DNA of 64,000 nucleotides from positions 62,001 to 126,000 of the forward strand of contig JAEZRE010000004.1 in assembly GCA_023412915.1 (NCBI GenBank), given 5' to 3'. The position numbers were made by a program, and so were the translations under genes. The stretch is from Bacillota bacterium. Lineage in GTDB: Bacteria > Bacillota > Clostridia > Acetivibrionales > DTU013. Of the stretch, positions 45,433 to 54,778 are shown one piece after another. Position 1 is the first letter of the stretch; each line of letters begins with the position of its first letter. The notes below the pieces were generated by a model. It ran no database searches. It was not told where the DNA came from and worked only from the letters and a program-made list of their open reading frames with translations.

Positions 45433-45537
45433 AGTCCCGAGAGGCTGGAAGGGTAGCAATCGTTAGTGTATATTACAGGTGTGACACCTTAGATGATTAT
45501 GCTTCCTGCCTTAGGGCAGGAAGCTTTTCTGATTTTA
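45433..45537 (+). promoter_or_regulatory. PyrR-responsive transcription attenuator
   Basis: AGTCCCGAGAGGCTGGAAGG (45433-45452) matches the PyrR anti-antiterminator consensus (AGUCCNGNGAGGCU...). A terminator GCTTCCTGCC-TTA-GGCAGGAAGC plus T run follows at 45501-45535. With UMP bound, PyrR stabilises the upstream hairpin and the terminator forms, lowering pyr expression. This is established for Bacillus; here it is inferred from the sequence. Confidence 0.88.
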
Positions 45538-45597
45538 TGGGAAAAAATAAGAGCGGACAAATCGTCTGTGATGAAGAATGGAAGGGAGGTCCCGGGT

Positions 45598-46152
45598 ATG
45601 ATCGACAAGGCTGAAATAATGGATGAGAGCGGCATCATGAGAGCCGTTACAAGGATTGCGCACGAGATAATAGAAAAGAACAAGGGCGTCGAGGACGTAT
45701 ACCTTATAGGGATACAGAGAAGGGGCGTGCCGCTTGCCAAGCTGATCGCAAAGAAAATACACGAGGTTGAGGGAACCGAAGTTCCGGTCGGAATACTGGA
45801 TATCACCTTCTACCGGGACGACCTGAGTATGCTTTCGGAACATCCGGTCATCAACGGGACAGAGATCAATTTTCCTGTAACGGACAAGGTTGTCATTCTC
45901 GTAGATGACGTCATATACACGGGCCGCACCGTGCGTTCGGCGATTGACGCCATAATGGACATCGGAAGACCCAGGATGATACAGCTTGCGATACTGATAG
46001 ACAGAGGGCACAGGGAGCTCCCCATCAGGGCCGATTATGTAGGGAAGAATGTTCCGACTTCCAAGACGGAGGTTGTGAACGTCAAGCTATTGGATATAGA
46101 CAAAGTGAACGTTGTTACTTTAAGCGATCTGGAAGCTGGAATGAAGCATTGA
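45598..46152 (+). CDS. pyrR: PyrR: pyr operon attenuation regulator / uracil phosphoribosyltransferase
   Basis: 184 residues. The PRPP-binding loop is VILVDDVIYTGRT; the IQRRGVPLA segment follows the PyrR pattern. It binds the pyr leader RNA when UMP is high, and also makes UMP from uracil. ATG 45598 after GGGAGG; an in-frame open stretch upstream to 45493 is the attenuator and not coding. First gene of the operon. Confidence 0.95.
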   Translation: MIDKAEIMDESGIMRAVTRIAHEIIEKNKGVEDVYLIGIQRRGVPLAKLIAKKIHEVEGTEVPVGILDITFYRDDLSMLSEHPVINGTEINFPVTDKVVILVDDVIYTGRTVRSAIDAIMDIGRPRMIQLAILIDRGHRELPIRADYVGKNVPTSKTEVVNVKLLDIDKVNVVTLSDLEAGMKH

Positions 46153-46178
46153 GTAAGGAATTGTCCTTACTCTTTTTT
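46151..46178 (+). terminator. Terminator between pyrR and pyrB
   Basis: GAGTAAGGA, ATTG loop, TCCTTACTC, then TTTTTT, beginning at the pyrR stop codon. No PyrR-type loop precedes it. Confidence 0.85.
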
Positions 46179-46221
46179 ATAGGTTGGGTAAAATAAACAG
46201 TACTGGAAGGCGGTAAGCTTT

Positions 46222-47160
46222 ATGAATCTAAAATCGAAAGACCTGCTCGGGCTCAAGGATATTTCCGCTGAGGAAATAGAGTATATACTGGATACTGCCA
46301 AAGCCATGAAATACGTGGTTCTGTCAAATAGTAAAAAAACCCCGCACCTGCAGGGAAAATCGATAATCACGCTATTTTACGAAAACAGTACGAGAACGCG
46401 CCTCTCCTTCGAGCTTGCCTCCAAATACATGAGCGCTTGCGCCGCCAATATTTCAGCGTCGGCAAGCAGCGTTTCGAAGGGCGAGACGCTGATCGATACC
46501 GGCAGGACGATCGACAGGATGGGGACCGACGTGATCATCATCAGGCACCCACAGTCCGGGGCGCCGCACCTTCTGGCCCAAAATGTAAAAGCGAGCGTTA
46601 TCAACGCGGGAGACGGTATGAACGAACACCCGACGCAGGCGCTCCTGGACATGTTCACGATGAGGGAGAAGAAAGGCACACTGAAGGGCCTTAAGGTTGC
46701 CATACTCGGCGACATCTACCACAGCCGCGTTGCCAGGAGCAACATATGGGGCCTTACTAAAATGGGAGCAGAGGTTTCACTGGCGGGACCCGCGACGCTG
46801 ATGCCTCCCGATATAGAACTAACCGGCGCAAAGGTTTTCAACACCATACACGAAGCGCTGATAGACGCAGACGTTGTAATGGCATTGAGGCTGCAGCTCG
46901 AAAGGCAGAAAAAGGCGCTGTTTCCGACAGTCAGGGAATACTCAAGATTCTTCGGGCTTGACGAAAATCGCCTGCAGCTGGCTAAAAAGGACGCGCTTAT
47001 AATGCACCCCGGCCCGATAAACCGCGGGGTCGAGCTTACCAGCGCAGTGGCGGGCGATGAAAACTCTGTGATAGATGAGCAGGTAACGAATGGCGTGGCG
47101 ATCAGAATGGCGCTGCTGTATCTTTTGACCAGGAGGAATGGCAATGAAGCTTCTAATTAA
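46222..47160 (+). CDS. pyrB: Aspartate carbamoyltransferase catalytic subunit
   Basis: 312 residues. Condenses carbamoyl phosphate and aspartate. The carbamoyl phosphate motif is FYENSTRTRLSFE and the second motif is HPTQALLDM. No regulatory subunit gene (pyrI) follows, as in Bacillus, so activity is probably unregulated by nucleotides. Stop overlaps the pyrC start by 17 bases. Confidence 0.97.
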   Translation: MNLKSKDLLGLKDISAEEIEYILDTAKAMKYVVLSNSKKTPHLQGKSIITLFYENSTRTRLSFELASKYMSACAANISASASSVSKGETLIDTGRTIDRMGTDVIIIRHPQSGAPHLLAQNVKASVINAGDGMNEHPTQALLDMFTMREKKGTLKGLKVAILGDIYHSRVARSNIWGLTKMGAEVSLAGPATLMPPDIELTGAKVFNTIHEALIDADVVMALRLQLERQKKALFPTVREYSRFFGLDENRLQLAKKDALIMHPGPINRGVELTSAVAGDENSVIDEQVTNGVAIRMALLYLLTRRNGNEASN

Positions 47161-48430
47161 AAACGGACATATAGTCGATCCCAAAACAGGAACTGACGGG
47201 GTATACGATCTGCTTGCCGTAGACGGCAAAATAGCGGAAATAGCGAAGAGCCTCGATGAAGAAGGCTGTGAGATCATAGACGCAACAGGAAAGCATGTGC
47301 TCCCGGGGCTTATCGACGCGCACTGCCACCTGAGGGATCCGGGCTTCGAATACAAGGAAGACATCGAAAGCGGTACAAGAAGCGCGGCGATGGGGGGCTT
47401 CACCTCAGTTGCCTGCATGCCCAATACGAACCCCGTGGCTGACAACGAAGCCGTTATAAAGTATATCATCAACAAGGCGAAGCAGGAGGGCTATGTGAAC
47501 GTGTACCCGATTGGCGCCATTTCGAAGGGCCAGAAGGGCGAAGAGCTTGCGGAGATAGGCGAGCTGAAATTCGCCGGTGCCGTAGCGGTCTCGGACGACG
47601 GGAAGCCGGTCAGAAGCCCGTCGTTGATGAAAAAAGCGCTGCAGTATGCTTCAATGTTCGATATTACGGTGATCTCGCACTGCGAGGATCTGGACCTGGC
47701 TGAGGAAGGCGTAATGAATGAAGGCTATATGTCGACCATCCTGGGCTTAAAGGGGATACCTGCCGCGGCTGAGGAAACGATGGTGGCAAGGGAGCTGATA
47801 CTGTCCGAATATACGGGCGTACCGATCCATATAGCGCATGTAAGTACCGCGTTGTCGGTGGAACTGATCCGAAACGCAAAAAAACGCGGCGTAAAAGTCA
47901 CATGTGAGACCTGCCCGCATTATTTCTCTCTGACGGAGAATGCCTGCGAAGGCTACAATACTAATGCAAAGGTCAATCCTCCGCTTAGGACGGCGGAGGA
48001 TGTAAAGGCGATCATTGAGGGCATTGCCGACGATACGATCGATATAATCGCGACGGATCACGCGCCGCATCACAGGGATGAAAAGACAGTCGAGTTCAGT
48101 CTTGCCGCCAGCGGGCTGGTAGGCTTTGAGACGGCACTGCCACTAGCGCTCACGTACCTTGTAAAGCCTGGGATAATAAGCATTTCAAAGCTGGTTGAGA
48201 AAATGAGCCTCAATCCGGCGAAGATACTCAGTATATACAAGGGCACACTGGAGGTCGGAAGCGCCGCGGACATTACGATTGCAGACCTTGAGGACGAATA
48301 CACGGTAGATATTTCAAAATTCCAGTCGAAGTCCAAAAACTCTCCGTTCGACGGTATGAGGCTGAGCGGCTCCGTCTGGGGGACCATAGTGAACGGCAGA
48401 GTAATAGTAAGCGACAGGATTATGCTGTAA
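47144..48430 (+). CDS. pyrC: Dihydroorotase
   Basis: 428 residues, class I type. Metal motif DAHCHLRDPG, carbamylated-Lys-region residues, and ATDHAPHHRDEK. Closes carbamoyl aspartate to dihydroorotate. ATG 47144 is preferred over 47138, as AGGAGG lies eight bases before it. Its start lies inside pyrB, so translation is coupled. Gap to pyrF 48431-48558 (128 bases) holds only a small palindrome near 48510. Confidence 0.96.
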   Translation: MKLLIKNGHIVDPKTGTDGVYDLLAVDGKIAEIAKSLDEEGCEIIDATGKHVLPGLIDAHCHLRDPGFEYKEDIESGTRSAAMGGFTSVACMPNTNPVADNEAVIKYIINKAKQEGYVNVYPIGAISKGQKGEELAEIGELKFAGAVAVSDDGKPVRSPSLMKKALQYASMFDITVISHCEDLDLAEEGVMNEGYMSTILGLKGIPAAAEETMVARELILSEYTGVPIHIAHVSTALSVELIRNAKKRGVKVTCETCPHYFSLTENACEGYNTNAKVNPPLRTAEDVKAIIEGIADDTIDIIATDHAPHHRDEKTVEFSLAASGLVGFETALPLALTYLVKPGIISISKLVEKMSLNPAKILSIYKGTLEVGSAADITIADLEDEYTVDISKFQSKSKNSPFDGMRLSGSVWGTIVNGRVIVSDRIML

Positions 48431-48558
48431 GACAGTGAGGCAGGATACAGCGCGGATTAAATTCCGACCGGATGAGATCCCCGCCGACAGGTAATGGGAA
48501 GGATATTCGGACAGGTCGGACCTGCATCTAATACGGGAAAATGATACGGAGGACAATT

Positions 48559-49515
48559 ATGGCGGAAAAAATGTACATCGACAAGCTCATAGAGGGTATA
48601 AGGAAGTGCGGCAACCCAACAGTGGCGGGCCTTGACCCGAAACTCGAGTACGTGCCGTCAGTTATCAGGGAAAAGGCCTTCAAGGAGCATGGAACAGGCT
48701 TTACAGGAGCGGCGGCTGCAATCACAGGCTTCAATAAGAAACTGATAGACGCGCTCTGCGACATAGTACCCGCGGTAAAACCACAGCTCGCGTATTATGA
48801 AATGTACGGCCTTGAAGGGATAAAGGCGTTTCATGAGACCTGTTCCTATGCGAAGTCGAAAGGGCTGCTAGTCATCGCGGACGGTAAGAGGAACGACATA
48901 GGTACGACTGCGGAAGCTTATTCCGCGGCATTCCTTGGCAGGACGAAGATAGAGGACGGAGAATACGCCGCATTCGACGCCGATGCGTTGACTGTCAACC
49001 CTTATCTGGGCGTAGACGGGATCAAGCCTTTTACAGACAACTGTTCAAAATATGGCAAAGGGATATTCGTTCTGGTAAAGACCTCGAACAAATCGTCCGG
49101 ACAGTTTCAGGATCTGGTGCTAGAGGGTGGAAAGCGAGTATATGAGAAAGTAGCCGGTCTTGTGGACGAATGGGGAAGCGAAAGCATCGGGGAATCGGGC
49201 TACAGCAGTGTCGGGGCGGTAGTGGGCGCCACCTGGCCCGAACAGGCGAAGGCGCTGAGGGAAATCATGAAAAAGGCATATATACTGGTTCCGGGGTATG
49301 GTGCACAGGGAGGTACTGCCAGGGATGTGGTGAATTCCTTCAACAGCGACGGCCTCGGGGCGATAGTGAACGCGTCCCGCAGTATAATGTGCGCGTGGAA
49401 ATCGGTAAAATGGTCCGACAAATACGGTGAAGAGGCATTCGACCTGGCTGCAAGAGCGGAAGCGATAAGGATGAGGGACGAGATTAACGAAGCGCTTGAA
49501 AAACCTCATATATGA
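48559..49515 (+). CDS. pyrF: Orotidine 5'-phosphate decarboxylase (PyrF, type 2)
   Basis: 318 residues, the long bacterial type (subfamily 2). Catalytic core DGKRNDIGTTAEAYS has the Asp-Lys-Asp pattern. Converts OMP to UMP, the last step of de novo synthesis. ATG 48559 after CGGAGG; an ATG at 48541 is upstream of the ribosome site and not used. Confidence 0.95.
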   Translation: MAEKMYIDKLIEGIRKCGNPTVAGLDPKLEYVPSVIREKAFKEHGTGFTGAAAAITGFNKKLIDALCDIVPAVKPQLAYYEMYGLEGIKAFHETCSYAKSKGLLVIADGKRNDIGTTAEAYSAAFLGRTKIEDGEYAAFDADALTVNPYLGVDGIKPFTDNCSKYGKGIFVLVKTSNKSSGQFQDLVLEGGKRVYEKVAGLVDEWGSESIGESGYSSVGAVVGATWPEQAKALREIMKKAYILVPGYGAQGGTARDVVNSFNSDGLGAIVNASRSIMCAWKSVKWSDKYGEEAFDLAARAEAIRMRDEINEALEKPHI

Positions 49516-49603
49516 TTTGAAGGCATTAAATACCAGGATCCAAGCATGATAGCAGCATGAAGTAGAAGAAAAAGAAGCGGTTTATATAGACAGGGGTGAC
49601 ACA

Positions 49604-50695
49604 ATGAAAGCATATTTGGCGCTTGAAGACGGTACGATCCTCGAAGGCAGCAGTTTCGGTGCTGTCGGCGAAGTGATAGGGGAATTTGTTTTCAACACAG
49701 GAATGACGGGGTATCAGGAGGTTTTGACCGATCCATCCTACTGCGGACAGATCGTTACGATGACATATCCGCTCATAGGCAATTACGGCGTAAACCTCGA
49801 GGATATCGAATCCGCAAGGCCGCAGGTAAAGGGCTTCGTTGTCAGGGAAATGTGCAAGACGCCGAACAACTGGAGATCGCTTGAAACGCTGAGCGAATAT
49901 CTCGGCAGGAACGGCATTATCGGAATAGAAGGTATTGATACCAGGGCTCTGACAAGGATACTCCGAGATAAGGGCACTATGAAGGGTATAATATCGACAG
50001 CTGCCGATTTCAGACTGGAAAACAGGCTTGAACAAATCAGAGAGTATAGTGTCAGCCATCCGGTAGAACAGGTAACTGTCAAGAATATGATCCACCACGA
50101 GGGCTCCGGACTGAGAGTGGCGCTTATAGATTACGGAATCAAGCTCAATATAGTCCGGTCTCTGCTCAAAAGGAACTGCGAAGTGTTCCAATTCCCCGCG
50201 ACGGTGACCGCGGAGGAGATACTTGCTGTCGAGCCCGACGGAATAATGCTGTCGAACGGCCCGGGAGATCCGAAGGACTGCGGGCAGCAAATACGGACGT
50301 TGAAAGAACTGATCGGTAAAAAGCCTATCTTCGGAATATGTCTCGGTCATCAGCTCACTGCGCTTGCAATGGGCGGAGATACCGAAAAACTCAAATACGG
50401 TCACAGGGGCTGCAACCATCCGGTAAAGGACCTTGAAAGGGATCTTACCTATATAACCTCGCAGAACCACGGTTATACGATTATCGAGGACAGCCTCGAC
50501 AAATCCGGCATGAAGGTGAGCCACAGGAATATGAACGATGGTACGGTCGAAGGCGTAAGCTACCTGAACGTGCCGGTGTTCACGGTGCAGTTCCATCCGG
50601 AGGCTTCGCCGGGACCGGCGGACACGGCTTACCTGTTCGACAGGTTTGTGAAAATGATGGAGGATTGGAAAGGGGTTAAACATGCCAAGACGTAA
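49604..50695 (+). CDS. carA: Carbamoyl phosphate synthase small subunit
   Basis: 363 residues. The N-terminal domain binds the large subunit. The glutaminase domain has nucleophile Cys in GICLGHQL and His/Glu in QFHPEASPGP. It supplies ammonia from glutamine to CarB. Being in the pyr operon, it probably serves pyrimidines. It overlaps carB by 14 bases. Confidence 0.97.
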   Translation: MKAYLALEDGTILEGSSFGAVGEVIGEFVFNTGMTGYQEVLTDPSYCGQIVTMTYPLIGNYGVNLEDIESARPQVKGFVVREMCKTPNNWRSLETLSEYLGRNGIIGIEGIDTRALTRILRDKGTMKGIISTAADFRLENRLEQIREYSVSHPVEQVTVKNMIHHEGSGLRVALIDYGIKLNIVRSLLKRNCEVFQFPATVTAEEILAVEPDGIMLSNGPGDPKDCGQQIRTLKELIGKKPIFGICLGHQLTALAMGGDTEKLKYGHRGCNHPVKDLERDLTYITSQNHGYTIIEDSLDKSGMKVSHRNMNDGTVEGVSYLNVPVFTVQFHPEASPGPADTAYLFDRFVKMMEDWKGVKHAKT

Positions 50696-53600
50696 TGATG
50701 TCAGTAAAGTAATGGTCATTGGTTCCGGACCGATCATAATAGGGCAGGCGGCGGAATTCGACTATGCCGGAACGCAGGCTTGTCAGGCGCTTCGTGAGGA
50801 AGGCGTTGAAGTCGTGCTCGTCAACAGCAATCCCGCCACGATAATGACAGATACGAATATAGCGGATAAAGTTTATATAGAGCCGCTCAACGCGGAGACA
50901 GTCAGGAAGATTATCATCAGGGAAAAGCCCGACAGCCTGCTTCCGACGCTTGGAGGTCAGACCGGCCTGAACCTGGCGATGGAGCTTGCGGAATCGGGTT
51001 TTCTTGAGGAACAGGGTGTAAAGCTCCTTGGAACTGCGACCGAAGCCATAAAGATGGCTGAAGACAGGCAAGCCTTCAAGGACACGATGGAAAGTATAGG
51101 AGAACCCTGCATAGTGAGCAAGGTTGTCACGACGGTTGAGGACGCGCTGGCTTTCGCGGAGGAGATCGGTTATCCGGTCATAGTCAGGCCGGCTTATACT
51201 CTAGGAGGCACTGGAGGCGGTATAGCGTCGGACAGGGACCAACTGAACGAGATAGCTACAAACGGCTTGCGGCTCAGCAGAGTCGGACAGGCGCTTATTG
51301 AAAAATGCATAGCCGGCTGGAAGGAAATAGAATATGAGGTCATGCGCGACGGGAAAGGCAATGTGATCACTGTCTGCAACATGGAAAACATTGATCCTGT
51401 CGGAGTCCATACGGGCGACAGCATCGTAGTAGCACCCTCGCAGACTCTGTCGGACAAGGAATACCAGATGCTGAGATCGGCGTCGCTGAAGATCATTTCG
51501 GCTCTTGGCATACAGGGAGGCTGTAACGTTCAGTTCGCACTTCATCCCACGAGCTTCGAATACGCGGTTATCGAAGTGAATCCGAGGGTGAGCCGTTCGT
51601 CCGCCCTTGCTTCAAAGGCTACCGGTTACCCGATAGCGAAGGTCGCAACGAAGATAGCGATAGGCTACGGACTCGATGAGATAAAGAACGCCGTTACCGG
51701 CAAAACCTACGCTTGCTTCGAGCCGACGCTCGATTATGTCGTCGTGAAAATCCCGAAATGGCCCTTCGACAAGTTTGTAAAGGCAGAGAGAACACTCGGC
51801 ACGCAAATGAAAGCGACAGGAGAGGTAATGTCGATCAGCAGCTCCTTCGAGGCAGCGCTGATGAAGGCGATCCGCTCGCTCGAGCTCAATATAAACACGC
51901 TTGAGCAGGATATTTACAAGTCACTGGATACCGATGCGATCAGAAGAAAACTGAAGGATATAAACGACGAACGTCTGTTCGTGATAGCCGAAGCGTTGCG
52001 AAGGGGCGTAGGAATAGAAGAAATAAATGAAATAACTAAAATAGACGACTTTTTCCTCGCAAAAATAAATGAACTTGTAACGATGGAGGAAAAGCTCAAA
52101 GGCTTTACAAGGGAGGCGTTGACTCCGGAGTTGCTGAGAAAAGCCAAAAAAATGGGTTTCCCGGACATTGTCATCGCGAAGTATACGGGCAGCGACAGGA
52201 AAGCGATAAAGCAATTGAGAAAAAAATTCGGTATTAATGCGGCCTACAAGATGGTAGATACCTGCGCAGCCGAATTTGAAGCTGTTTCACCGTATTATTA
52301 CTCCACCTACGACCAGTTCAGCGAGGTCAGGAAGAGCGACAGAAGAAAAGTACTCGTCATTGGCTCAGGCCCTATAAGAATAGGCCAGGGCATAGAGTTC
52401 GACTACTGTTCGGTACATTCTGTCTGGGCCTTGAAGGAACAGGGCTATGAGACCATCATTGCAAACAATAATCCGGAAACGGTCAGCACCGACTTCGACA
52501 CCTCGGACAGACTGTACTTCGAGCCGCTGACAATAGAGGACGTTGAAAACATCATAGAGACTGAAAATCCCGAAGGCGTCATAGTGCAGTTCGGAGGCCA
52601 GACTGCCATAAAGCTCGTGAACGCTCTGAGCGATTACGGAATAAAGATCTTCGGAACGCAGGCCAAGGATGTGGACGCCGCCGAGGACAGGGAAAAGTTC
52701 GACAGGATACTCGAAGAAGTCGGCATACCGCGTCCGAAGGGAAGAACGGTCTATACGCTCGAACAGGCGCTCAAGGCCGCAAACGAACTGATATACCCGG
52801 TGCTTGTCCGCCCTTCGTACGTACTTGGCGGTCAGGGAATGGAAATAGCCTACAGCGACAAGGATGTAACCGAGTTCATGGAGATCATAAACCGTGTAAA
52901 GCAGGAGCACCCGATACTCGTTGACAAGTACCTGATGGGAAAGGAAATAGAGGTCGATGCCATCTGTGACGGGGAAGACATACTGATACCGGGAATAATG
53001 GAGCATCTCGAGCGCGCCGGCGTCCATTCGGGCGACAGCATTTCGGTCTATCCCGCAAATACGCTCAAAAAAGCCGTGGTCGATAAAATAGTAGACTGCT
53101 CGTATAAGCTTGCTAAGGCTCTGAATGTAATAGGACTTATAAACATACAGTATGTGCTGTATAATGAAGAACTGTACGTGATCGAAGTAAACCCGAGGTC
53201 CAGCCGTACGGTGCCTTATATCAGCAAGGTCACCGGGATACCAATGGTGGACATCGCGACAAAGCTTATGACAGGTAAAAAGCTGAGCGACTTCAAATAC
53301 GGCTCGGGACTTTACAGGAGTTCGGACTACGTTGCGATAAAAGTGCCGGTATTCTCCTTCGAGAAGCTGCACGACGTTGATACGAGCCTCGGACCCGAAA
53401 TGAAATCGACGGGCGAGGTACTCGGTATAAGCAGGGATTTCCACGAAGCGCTGTATAAAGGTATCATCGCGTCCGGAATGAAGCTCCCTGAAAAAGGCGG
53501 CGGTATACTGATGACGGTAAGGGACTCCGACAAGACTGAGCTTATCAGTATCGCGGAACGTTTCGAAAAACTCGGGTATGCGCTGTACGCTACCGGCAAG

Positions 53601-53894
53601 ACCGCCAATATGCTCAACATGCACGGCATAGCCACCAACGCTGTCAAAAAGCTCGACGAGGGTTCGCCGAACCTACTCGATCTGATAGCATCGGGAAATA
53701 TCAAACTCGTGATAAACACGCCGACAAAAGGCCGCCAGCCTCAGCGCGACGGCTTCAAGATAAGACGCAAGGCAGTTGAAATGTCGATACCGTGCCTGAC
53801 CTCTCTCGATACTGCAAAAGCAGTCATAAGCTGCATAGAGATGGAGAGAAGAAGCAAAGGGTTCGAGGTCGTCGATCTGAGTGTTTTCGACTGA
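50682..53894 (+). CDS. carB: Carbamoyl phosphate synthase large subunit
   Basis: 1070 residues, full length. Two ATP-grasp halves (SNPATIMTDTNIAD and NNNPETVSTDFDTSD are corresponding segments), an oligomerisation domain around 400-550, and a C-terminal MGS-like regulatory domain from about 940 (LYATGKTANMLNMHGI). It makes carbamoyl phosphate from bicarbonate, ATP and ammonia channelled from CarA. Start ATG inside carA after GGATTGGAAAGGGG. Confidence 0.97.
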   Translation: MPRRNDVSKVMVIGSGPIIIGQAAEFDYAGTQACQALREEGVEVVLVNSNPATIMTDTNIADKVYIEPLNAETVRKIIIREKPDSLLPTLGGQTGLNLAMELAESGFLEEQGVKLLGTATEAIKMAEDRQAFKDTMESIGEPCIVSKVVTTVEDALAFAEEIGYPVIVRPAYTLGGTGGGIASDRDQLNEIATNGLRLSRVGQALIEKCIAGWKEIEYEVMRDGKGNVITVCNMENIDPVGVHTGDSIVVAPSQTLSDKEYQMLRSASLKIISALGIQGGCNVQFALHPTSFEYAVIEVNPRVSRSSALASKATGYPIAKVATKIAIGYGLDEIKNAVTGKTYACFEPTLDYVVVKIPKWPFDKFVKAERTLGTQMKATGEVMSISSSFEAALMKAIRSLELNINTLEQDIYKSLDTDAIRRKLKDINDERLFVIAEALRRGVGIEEINEITKIDDFFLAKINELVTMEEKLKGFTREALTPELLRKAKKMGFPDIVIAKYTGSDRKAIKQLRKKFGINAAYKMVDTCAAEFEAVSPYYYSTYDQFSEVRKSDRRKVLVIGSGPIRIGQGIEFDYCSVHSVWALKEQGYETIIANNNPETVSTDFDTSDRLYFEPLTIEDVENIIETENPEGVIVQFGGQTAIKLVNALSDYGIKIFGTQAKDVDAAEDREKFDRILEEVGIPRPKGRTVYTLEQALKAANELIYPVLVRPSYVLGGQGMEIAYSDKDVTEFMEIINRVKQEHPILVDKYLMGKEIEVDAICDGEDILIPGIMEHLERAGVHSGDSISVYPANTLKKAVVDKIVDCSYKLAKALNVIGLINIQYVLYNEELYVIEVNPRSSRTVPYISKVTGIPMVDIATKLMTGKKLSDFKYGSGLYRSSDYVAIKVPVFSFEKLHDVDTSLGPEMKSTGEVLGISRDFHEALYKGIIASGMKLPEKGGGILMTVRDSDKTELISIAERFEKLGYALYATGKTANMLNMHGIATNAVKKLDEGSPNLLDLIASGNIKLVINTPTKGRQPQRDGFKIRRKAVEMSIPCLTSLDTAKAVISCIEMERRSKGFEVVDLSVFD

Positions 53895-53945
53895 GGACGT
53901 TTAGCGCCGAACGGCGCGAATTTCCTTTAAAACGTCCATAGGAGG
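53893..53945 (+). promoter_or_regulatory. Structured leader element, copy B (before pyrK)
   Basis: Close match to 15370-15421. Outer stem GGACGTTT (53895-53902) with AAACGTCC (53930-53937), perfect; inner hairpin GCGCC-GAAC-GGCGC (53904-53917). A TTTCCTTT run follows, and the ribosome site AGGAGG is at the 3' end. The C-G pair here is U-A in copy A, so one pair covaries. The element starts at the carB stop codon and its role in pyrK expression is unknown. Confidence 0.65.
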
Positions 53946-53950
53946 TTAAA

Positions 53951-54760
53951 ATGCCTAAACAATTGACCAACAGGGTACTGCAGATAGACCTGCTCGCAGA
54001 GGATATATACAGGATGACGGTCGAATCGGAGTATATATCCTCCCTGGCACAGCCGGGACAGTTTGTGGACATAAAATGCTGCGAAGGAAACGAAGCGCTG
54101 CTCCGGCGTCCGATAAGCATATGCTCCGCGGACAGAAGAAACGGCACTTACGATCTGGTCTTTCAGAAAAAGGGCCGCGGCACCGAATTGCTGACAAAGA
54201 AAAAGCCCGGAGACAAGCTTGACGTTTTGGGACCTCTCGGAAACAGCTTCGACCTTGACATATGTCACGGCAAAGTAGCGGTTGTCGGAGGAGGCATAGG
54301 CATCTTCCCGCTGCTGTTCATACTGAAGGAAAGCAGGGCTGTCGTGAAGAGGGCTTATCTGGGCTTCAGGTCGGCACAGCTCGTCGTCCTGGAAAAGGAA
54401 TTCAGGGAAAGCTCAGTATCGCTAGAGATAGCAACGGATGATGGAAGCTGCGGCACTCACGGTTTTGTGACCGATCTGCTTAAAAACGACCTGTTATCCG
54501 AGCATTACGACATGATCTACGCCTGCGGTCCGACGCCGATGCTCAAAAAAACGGCGCAGATTGCAGAGGAAAACGGCGCGGCCTGCCAGATTTCGATGGA
54601 GCAAAGGATGGGCTGCGGCTTTGGGACCTGTCTCGTGTGCGCGTGCAAGACCCGCGCGGCAGAAAGCGGCGGAGAGAAGGATAAGGAAATCGGCTGGCAG
54701 TATAGCCATGTGTGTAAGGACGGCCCGGTATTCAACAGCAGGGACGTAATATTTGAATAA
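53951..54760 (+). CDS. pyrK: Dihydroorotate dehydrogenase electron transfer subunit PyrK
   Basis: 269 residues. FAD- and Fe-S-containing partner of PyrD, passing electrons to NAD. FAD-site RRPISICSA, NAD-site GGGIGIFPLL, and C-terminal [2Fe-2S] cysteines in GCGFGTCLVCACKT and SHVCKDGPVF. Start ATG after AGGAGG contributed by the structured leader. Confidence 0.95.
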   Translation: MPKQLTNRVLQIDLLAEDIYRMTVESEYISSLAQPGQFVDIKCCEGNEALLRRPISICSADRRNGTYDLVFQKKGRGTELLTKKKPGDKLDVLGPLGNSFDLDICHGKVAVVGGGIGIFPLLFILKESRAVVKRAYLGFRSAQLVVLEKEFRESSVSLEIATDDGSCGTHGFVTDLLKNDLLSEHYDMIYACGPTPMLKKTAQIAEENGAACQISMEQRMGCGFGTCLVCACKTRAAESGGEKDKEIGWQYSHVCKDGPVFNSRDVIFE

Positions 54761-54778
54761 ATAATCCGGAGGTATGAA

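Noticed and set aside
49526..50737. Long minus-strand open frame (about 400 codons) across carA
   Set aside because: It lies antisense to a convincing carA with all catalytic motifs, has no ribosome site at a proper start, and reads as low-sense protein. It is an open-frame shadow caused by codon bias.
52365..53624. Long minus-strand open frame (about 419 codons) across carB
   Set aside because: Antisense to carB, with no recognisable domains and no ribosome site. Rejected as a shadow.
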